From Siphonodentalium dalli (taxonomy: Eukaryota; Mollusca; Scaphopoda; Gadilida; Siphonodentaliidae): a DNA stretch of 64,000 nt. How positions within the stretch are numbered: the first letter of the stretch is position 1; every line of letters starts with the position of its first letter. The notes beneath the pieces are model-generated. The model saw only the letters and a program-made list of their open reading frames with translations, was not told the origin of the DNA and made no database searches. Positions 56,791-64,000 of this stretch are shown piece by piece. The translations under genes and the position numbers were made by a program. The DNA lies in the NCBI GenBank assembly GCA_032622095.1, contig CP136066.1:169580664-169644663 (forward strand), in the 5' to 3' direction.

Positions 56791-58798
56791 AAGATCAGCG
56801 GTCAGATTAGGCGTGGTTCCAGGATGTCAAATCGGGCAGGATGTTATTAAATTTGAGATGAAGAATCGGACCACAGAAGTAGATCATAGAGGTGTTTGTT
56901 CTACAAAGGGTTAATGGGTGAGCTACTCGTAAAGTAGATGGTCGAGGTCGTAGGCAATTGTCCAGTTGTGAGTTCATTTACCGACTTAAGTTTTATAATA
57001 TACAAGGAGAAATTAAATTTATACGGATGAACAATTCCGATAAATAAGATGTTCTAGACAAAAATGTTCCTTGGCTGGCAACAAAACCACGCTCTTTGAC
57101 ACGGCTCGGTGAGTGGAAATTACGCGTGGAGTCTGTCGTGAACGCAGTAGCCACAATACCAAGCGGTACAACTGTCGAAAATAAACGTCGATGTGCGCAA
57201 ATACAATACAATATTTGTTTTGGATTGAACATAGCGTAGTATATATACGTAATATATACTGTCGACGCAATTGAATCTGCACATGTTTTGTTTTGTCACA
57301 TATGCTTATAAATATATCATTGACCCGAACAATCGATTTTCATATTGCCATGTGCCCAGAAGAAGAACAGTAATTCCATTTCTGCTGAAGCTAGGTTTCA
57401 ATGTGATATTTACCCCTGGTATGCAAATTAGCAGCACGCCTCTTGGCACAATTAATTGAATTACGTGGGGGGTTATAAGCACTGTGCATATCTCCAGTCT
57501 TGTGGGCGTATGTCACAGAGAGCTATTTCTCGATTAGATATATTCGTGCATACTATTGGAGACATATACGAATGAACGTTCTATTTTACGAATGGTATAC
57601 AGCATGGTACAAAGTGCCCATTCGGGAAAATAGAAGGCCGATGTGGAGCAAAGTAGCTGTGTTTTAATTTACATCCTAGGCTGAATCCGATCGAAGAAGT
57701 GAATCCTTATGCATACGATACTGAGACATTAATCAGACATGATCCGCGTTCGTATTTTATAACACACTTTTATAAGGGGTACAAATTGATTTATCTACAA
57801 AGCTGCATTCTGAAGTAATAAATACTACAGAGACAAACAAAAGATGCGAGACCACGCCGACATCTAGCGCCTCACCGCTGACAGTGGATGTTAATTATTA
57901 ATGGAAAACCACCATGTTATGAATTATTTGCTATATGTCTATTAATTACGCCGACTACCCTTCTGGGTTGGGTCTGGATTCATTGGGATTCATCGTCCTT
58001 TTAATAGCTATGTTGTGTAACAAGGCAGCTTTGCGGATTAAAGAAAGCCGCACAGATGGCCACTTTACCGGACAATTATTCTGATGCACGTAATAACTAC
58101 ATACCCCAAGCTAGATTTCAGAATGTTTTGGCAAATGTATGTCGCTTTTGAGATGAAATCACCTACAATAAACAAAATATCAGTCATGGTTTAATATTCA
58201 TCCATGTTCAGCTATCAGAACTGGAATTCTTTCAATCAAATGTCAGTGATCTCAAACAAAAAGCCAATTGTTTCAAACTATTATAGTTCATAATTCACTA
58301 GATGAAAATAACCATCCATAGCACATTCTGATAAAAGTGTACATCGTGAAGTTTGCAAATGGTCTGTGGTGAAAGCCATCTAAAATGACAGTTAACATAG
58401 TGAAAGCTAACAGTTTGACCTATTAAGAATCTTTAATCATGATTCATCGTTTATGTAGCTGCATTACTATTTTATCCCACTTTTGTGCATTCATTTATTC
58501 TTTTAAACAATCCCAAACGCTAACGTTAAGTATATATGATAACTAATGTTGTCTAAGTGTCATTCTCATGATGTAATGGACAATAAACTTAATTGATAAA
58601 GTAAATATGACCCAATATCGAGGCGAGAGGTTTTGGTGATACGTCGCTAAGAGGTGAATATTAACGCTGTGCATATATATCTCTTGATTGCCTCTTGTGT
58701 GGAGAGTATAATACATTGTAATTCAATTGAGTATTTTTCACTAAAAACAAGCATTCTGATTGGCCGAGAGCGGCTAACTTTCGTTTTCGATTCACCGA
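56791..58798. other. No gene seen
   Basis: AT-rich sequence. Overlapping minus-strand frames at 56993-57282 and a plus frame at 57271-57459 are unrecognised. Confidence 0.45.
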
Positions 58799-59003
58799 CA
58801 TCGGCCGCTTCAGCGTGCATCAAATCTGAATGTAGCACGGTCAAATTTCATCGGCACAGAACGAGTAGCGAAACGAGCACACCCGCGCGTTGTTGTCTAT
58901 AGATATATACCGTTCATCGGCCGCTTCAGCGTGCATCAATCTGAATGTGGCACGGTACAATTTCATCTACACAGAACGGAGTAGCGAAACGAGCCAACCC
59001 GCC
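58799..59003 (+). repeat. Tandem duplication of about 90 bp
   Basis: CATCGGCCGCTTCAGCGTGC through GAGTAGCGAAACGAGC occurs at 58799-58885 and again at 58915-59003 with small differences. It is more GC-rich than its surroundings. Function unknown. Confidence 0.75.
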
Positions 59004-60164
59004 CCACAGGAAATGCTTACGGAGCAGTGTTCCGAGTAACGCTATGAACAAACCCAATGATTTGTGCACGGTGACAACGGCGAAATAAAAGTCTCGATTC
59101 GTGTCGGCTTACTCGATTTCGCTTTTATTTTGTTTTGTATAAAAGAGTATTGGTTTCATGTAAGTTGACTAAATTTAGCTCCCAAAAACACAAACCCTGC
59201 TGAAAGTTGATACAATATAATAATATAACAGTAACAGTATGCGAAAGCTTCGCCCTATGGCCTTTTTGGATTAGTAAATTATGAAAGTTGGAATGTCACA
59301 CTGAGCCAGAGAGGTGACAAATTGAAATATGATGAGGGGATTAGGAAGTGCTAGATAAGCTAATTAGTTAACACTATCAAATCAAACTATTTACACATTT
59401 GAGATAATGGACCACATATTGTTATAATCTCCACGGGATGATTTGTTGGGGACCGAGGGACACTAAAATGGCCAAAGTATATGACAGCACCTGTTAAATT
59501 CACCTGTTGTCGATTAATACAGGCTGATTAGGGCGCCTCTTCCTGATAGCTTTCGGATTTGTGATGGTTACATTTGGTACATTATACAGCATTTATTGGT
59601 ATATTTTGTGAATAAATGGTATTCATGGCATTTATACGTGGACTTACATCACAAACATTATGACAGACCAATGGAATACTAGGGAACTGTGATATGAAAA
59701 ATAATTTCTCAATATACTGAAACATGTTTGTTCTATTATGAAGATTATTAATTGTTATTATTATTTATTTTTTAAATTTAGATGTCTTTATTAATTCCAT
59801 AGAGATATAAGCCACAAGCCACGTTTTTATATAGCCCATACACACCCACGTGGCAGGAATAAGGGTGTTCTTTTTGTCTGAAATAAAAGGATTATTATAT
59901 ATTGTACATATGTTGTTCCATAACGCCCTTCTTGGTAATAGGGTGGTCTGCTCTACGTCATTTTGGGAAAATTATTACAAGATACAACATACAGAGGCTC
60001 CATACACACGGCAGACAGTCCCTATATTCTAGGACATATATAAACACTATATTGCAATATATGCCGTATGTATTGGAACCTATGTGTATGGCATTGCCCC
60101 CACTTTCTGTATAGGCGTGGTATTTTCAAATTCTAAATTAGTGACTAAGGAGTTAATGATCAAT
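59004..60164. other. No gene seen
   Basis: AT-rich sequence, no recognisable gene or repeat. Confidence 0.45.
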
Positions 60165-60810
60165 ACGTTCACGAACATAAGTCCAGTATAGGATTCAATA
60201 TTGCCCATCTATTAGAATATGTATCATTATCCAGAAAAAAAAATCAATTATAACATGGAACACTTTTTTATATCATTATGGTGCATCTTCGAAAAAGTAC
60301 AAAAAACTTACTACAACGGATGAAAACATACAAGTCCTCGAATTTTTATCGAAATAGGGAAATTGTATGGCACACCATCGATAAATTGATAGATCGTGTG
60401 TCTATTGTGAAGAGATATATTATAATAACATTGAATATTTATTATGTGTTACATATCCAGCTTGACAAGAACAGTGAATATCCGAAATTATCGAACAATT
60501 TATCTCAAAATCGACGCCATGTGCAGGTTCATTTTTCATCATGCTTCGATGTAATTTGCCGGTGGTAATACATTGAAACTGAATGTATGTAGCCTTCACT
60601 AAAGTACTTGTATCCTTGCTGTCGCGATTTCAATGAAGTACCAGTCGAATTGAAGAACAATCCAGCGAAATCTGGTGGTAAGTCCACCAAATTTGAAACA
60701 CGTCGTTCCTTGTTGTCAGACATATAGGCGTGTGATGTCTAACCTGCTATAATTCAGTCTGGCAATTTATGGCAGGCGTGGTTATCGCCGCTGGGCAGTA
60801 GCGTGAATTC
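60165..60810 (-). repeat. Inverted repeat, partner of 47142-47830
   Basis: Second copy of the SWIM-fragment segment. On the minus strand the ATG frame starts at 60723 and is cut short by a deletion of about 29 bp near 60570 relative to the first copy, which shifts the frame before the SWIM cysteines. This copy is therefore more degraded. Confidence 0.85.
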
Positions 60811-61188
60811 TAGGCAGACTCCGGGAGTTGTGTTGATTCCTATTAATCCGCACCACGCAAGTTCACTGCAGGTGGATCACCCGATCAAAATCACCGTGCA
60901 TTCTGCTGGCCCACAGTGGGGTGCGTGGGTTCCAACCGATGTCAGGTGTTTTGCTTAAAGCACTGTTTGCGTACTATTTCTAAACAATCTGTATAAATGT
61001 CACTTCCATTGAATTGTGCTTCTGGGCACCAGAACTTGAGATACGCAGCTGACATTCAGTCTGAGTATTGATTCTCTTTACCATTCATGTTGACAGAGAT
61101 AGTATTGCTTATTGCGCAGTGCAGACAAAACACCACCAGTTCAGTCGTAACATAGCTCACCCTTAAAGCAGCACACAATGTTCGGGCG
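60811..61188. other. No gene seen; diverged repeat
   Basis: Bases 60990-61140 (CACTTCCATTGAATTG, ATTGCTTATTGCGCAGTGCA) resemble 61665-61790 and 62330-62455, so a diverged repeat of roughly 670-bp spacing may be present. Confidence 0.4.
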
Positions 61189-61421
61189 TTAACCCTTTCA
61201 TGGTGGGAGCACCGCTGGTGCAGCTTTAAATATCGTGTGCCACTGCATTATTTAATATATGCGAGACTCATATAGGGAACCTCGCATATATGAGAGAATG
61301 CAATGGCTTCCAATGTCAAGGTAAATATTGTTTAGGCCAATGGGAGACTCGTATGTAACGAGTGTGCATTGTTACAGGGTTTTCGCAAACTTTCAGGAAA
61401 CTCCAGTTATGGAAGAGTTAA
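61189..61421. mobile_element. TTAA palindromic element, short
   Basis: Bounded by TTAA (61189-61192, 61418-61421). The left end TTAACCCTTTCATGGTGGG and right end GTTATGGAAGAGTTAA are imperfect inverted copies. It has one 67-bp palindrome (61240-61306), diverged, and a collapsed second one (about 61337-61375). The right side has GGGTTTTCGCAAACTTTCAG, as at 23578. It is the smallest complete-looking member of the family. Confidence 0.75.
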
Positions 61422-62117
61422 ATGAGACACAGGATTATGTGTGATTTTGTTGGACGCAAATATGATAACACGATTTACTTGGCAATAATAACCGAATTGA
61501 GTATCTTAGCCACTATTGCCCATGCCCCACTGAGCAGCCATATTCACCAACCAACCAATTCAAAAGACACCGTATCTACCCTTTCTAGCTATCGACTCAA
61601 TGAACAAAGTTGTTACGTAGTTGTATTAAACGGTATGTATGAGAAAACATAAAGGTTTTTTTTGTATATGTCACTTCCATTGACTTCTGTCCCTGTACAT
61701 CATGAAATGCCGCTGAGATTCACAGTCCGAATATCGATTCCGTTTATCATTCTTGGTGATCGACAGACATTATTGCTTATTGTTATTGCTTTTAGTAGCG
61801 CACAAAGTTCTGACATCTTATTAGATACAGGGATTGTGTTAGCATTTGCAATGCTTGATAGTGATGATGATGATATTTTCACACGCCGGACCCCGGGAAG
61901 AGATTTGCGAATATCTAAGCAATTTATCTAAATGTCAAGTACATGGACGTGGCAACAGGGGGTTGGTGAAAACTACCCCAAGCTTTCGTCAAAATATTCA
62001 AAAGTTGTAAATGTTATGCCTCACACAACATTGTTGGACAGTTTACACAACATACTGGTTGAAATTGTTTTCACTGCTTGATTGTCCAACCAATTTTTTT
62101 TCTAAATTTAGTCAAAA
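61422..62117. other. No gene seen
   Basis: Frames at 61422-61652 and 61662-61931 are unrecognised. See the diverged repeat noted at 60811-61188. Confidence 0.4.
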
Positions 62118-62320
62118 TTGTTGTCTGAAATTGCTATCAGTTGGAAATGTGTGCAACCTTTGTGGGTGTGATGTTGGAAATTTCCAACAGCTGGAACATC
62201 CCAATAGTGGGTGAAAATGGATTTGTGTGAACATTAGATTCAGATCGGGTTCAATGAGGGTTACATTTTGGAACTTTCGACTTTGACACTCCATCCATCG
62301 GAGACCCTCTATAGTCGCGT
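62118..62320 (+). repeat. Old dispersed repeat, inverted partner of 24600-24835
   Basis: See the entry at 24600. The copies are diverged, and TTGGAAATTTCCAACAG near 62173 forms a small palindrome. Confidence 0.55.
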
Positions 62321-62680
62321 ACCTGATTACTTTCATTGACTTCTGCTTATAGGTACATGTATCCTTACTTGAGAAAGGCCGTGTATATTAGTTTCAGCAG
62401 TCTTGTCGAGGGATCAACAGTATTGTTTATTGCGCCGTGCATACAAAACCCAGAGGCCGTCAAGTCAGAATTATTGTACACACGATGATAATACAATATT
62501 GGTAATATCTTGCAATAGATGGCTTTGCAAATCGTCATAGATAAAAGGTTTAAGAATGCTTCGATTTGAAAACAAACAACTCCACTCGTCACTAAGCCCA
62601 GATAATTCAAGTTTAAAATGTTGTCAACAAACGCACTGTGCTTTGTACACAACATTTACTGTTTCGCTTGTTCTTCGCAA

Positions 62681-63037
62681 CTAACTAGTATCGATGCCTC
62701 CTCGTGTTGGCACGGGGTAGGACACGTTCACCGCCCCATTGTGAGGGCTAAGAGTCCCAACATGTCGCACATTGTCTACCGTAAGTAGGATTCCTAGTGC
62801 ATGGTACAAGGGCTGTCGTATAGCGCGAGGCATCAGCTGGACGACACTCGGGTACGACTTTGCTGACGGCCCACGTCGGCCCTCGATCGCTTTCAGACGG
62901 TCGGTTGAGATGACCCGGTTGAATCGCAGTGTTTCATAATAAATTACTGTTAGCTGGTGTATGTTGTTCTGGTGTTTGCAGTTGTGTTTCTGTTTATTCA
63001 TGTTTATGCATACAAACAATATTTTGTGTCGTCTCAT
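62681..63037 (-). CDS. Unrecognised 118-codon frame in GC-rich patch
   Basis: An ATG frame on the minus strand. Its C-terminal two thirds coincide with a clearly more GC-rich patch (about 62695-62930) than the surrounding DNA. That part reads as mixed protein sequence without low complexity, while the N-terminal part looks like non-coding AT-rich translation. It could be a degraded mobile-element or host coding remnant. No domain is recognised. Confidence 0.25.
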   Translation of the reverse strand: MRRHKILFVCINMNKQKHNCKHQNNIHQLTVIYYETLRFNRVISTDRLKAIEGRRGPSAKSYPSVVQLMPRAIRQPLYHALGILLTVDNVRHVGTLSPHNGAVNVSYPVPTRGGIDTS

Positions 63038-63376
63038 GATTCTTTCGAATTTCGTTTTAATGACGGTGATTGATCTAATATAGTTCTGTTCACGCTTGTC
63101 AAAATGTGAAGATGTACAGTTGGTCCGACCATAAGTAGAAGGGTAGCCTAAAGCGACTGTTGTGCTAGTTGCCGACTATGGGCTTGTCATACTTGGGCAA
63201 CTCAAATAATAAACACCATGATGATTAGCCAAGTTCCAGAGATGTATATCATCAGTACTTGGTCCTTAGCTTCGATTCAATAGTCCAGAAACCTTACCTT
63301 TGTTATTAACAAAACGCTGCAAAGTATAGCTGAACAGTCTAAATATGTCAAGCCAACCGAGAGTTTTTCAGTAATT

Positions 63377-63438
<62 letters not shown>

Positions 63439-64000
63439 CTTGACTGTTCGAAGATAGTTCAATATGACGCTGTTCGCCAGTCAACAATCCCTTGCACAAA
63501 CACATGTGCTGGTTACCAATCACAATATCTTGACTAGTAGCAGGACTGTGTTGAGAACCTGCGATATCGTTTATTCGTCTGGGTCTGGGAAAGGCTGCAC
63601 TGGCTCCACTTGGAGATACACATATACACAGAATGTCCAGAACCAATTGATCGTACATGTAAATGGTGATATTATGAAGCTACGTTCTAGCCTTCAATCA
63701 GTCTCAAAACGCGCCGGAGTTTTTTTTTGAAGGTGGGATGCATGGAACTACAAATGATTACATTACTTGCTCACAACATAATAAGTGATCACACTGGCTT
63801 GTGAACACTTGGCAATGGATAATTCATGTCCCATTTGGGAGTATGAATTAAAGAAAATCACACTAAGGCCGAGAAACAACTTCGTATACACACGCTCGGA
63901 CAATTGCTGGACATTAATCGTCATCTGGACATCTCATATTGTCTGCGGTTGTATACAATGTATATCCACAAGTAAACGCGTTGATGCCAGCACTCAGGCG
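63038..64000. other. CT microsatellite, otherwise no gene seen
   Basis: A CT/AG dinucleotide run occupies 63379-63428, with imperfect continuation to about 63440. The remainder, including frames at 63368-63730, is unrecognised. Confidence 0.7.

Noticed and set aside
3448..61306. CRISPR-like array made of the palindromic repeats
   Set aside because: Copies are scattered over 58 kb within transposon-like elements, with no regular spacers and no cas genes; the window is eukaryotic.

Overview
The window looks like AT-rich, gene-poor nuclear DNA of an animal, most likely a marine invertebrate; a lophotrochozoan such as a mollusc is my guess from the repeat types, not something the sequence proves. 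There are no operons, no rRNA or tRNA genes that I can support, and no complete host gene. What can be recognised is mobile DNA: LINE reverse-transcriptase tails, TTAA-flanked and fold-back miniature elements, a Ginger/GIN-like integrase remnant, satellites, and one unusual virus-like element.

The centre of interest is 28331-37022. It is an 8.7-kb element with long terminal inverted repeats (TIRs; left arm about 1.75 kb, right arm enlarged by an insertion), termini AGTAGTATC and GATACTACT, and a 6-bp target duplication AGTATA. Long TIRs, AG ends and a 6-bp duplication are the known hallmarks of Polinton/Maverick elements. I see no DNA polymerase B, integrase, protease or capsid gene between the TIRs. 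The 4-kb core instead holds a protein with an N-terminal C2H2 finger and an A32/FtsK-HerA-type packaging ATPase (30710-31612), a nearly identical second copy broken by an amber codon (32054-32956), and a small C2HC-finger gene broken by a frameshift (32963-33755). In front of the first ATPase lies a 392-bp palindrome with a GC-rich apex. The second copy is preceded by half of that palindrome with its apex in the opposite orientation, like the flip/flop ends of replicons with hairpin termini. A diverged relic of the same ATPase lies at 3172-3366.

Layout. 1-11 kb: dispersed repeats, a long-TIR element (1994-2918), the ATPase relic, a fold-back element and TTAA elements. 11-18 kb: a LINE tail, a satellite of about 310 bp, and a 930-bp TIR element. 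18-28 kb: three more LINE fragments, fold-backs, and the tandem repeat into which the virus-like element inserted. 28-37 kb: the virus-like element. 37-39 kb: a 30-bp array that encodes Cys/Tyr decapeptides on the minus strand behind a good splice acceptor. 41-45 kb: an unrecognised 175-codon ORF and the Ginger-like remnant. 47-61 kb: an inverted pair of SWIM-finger fragments enclosing a 1.65-kb tandem duplication, paired 67-bp palindromes and a minisatellite of about 60 bp. 61-64 kb: another TTAA element and a CT microsatellite.

Eight 67-bp near-perfect palindromes, all of the same length, recur through the window inside elements whose outer inverted repeats differ. Alignments and repeat boundaries were made by eye, so edges are approximate unless bases are quoted.
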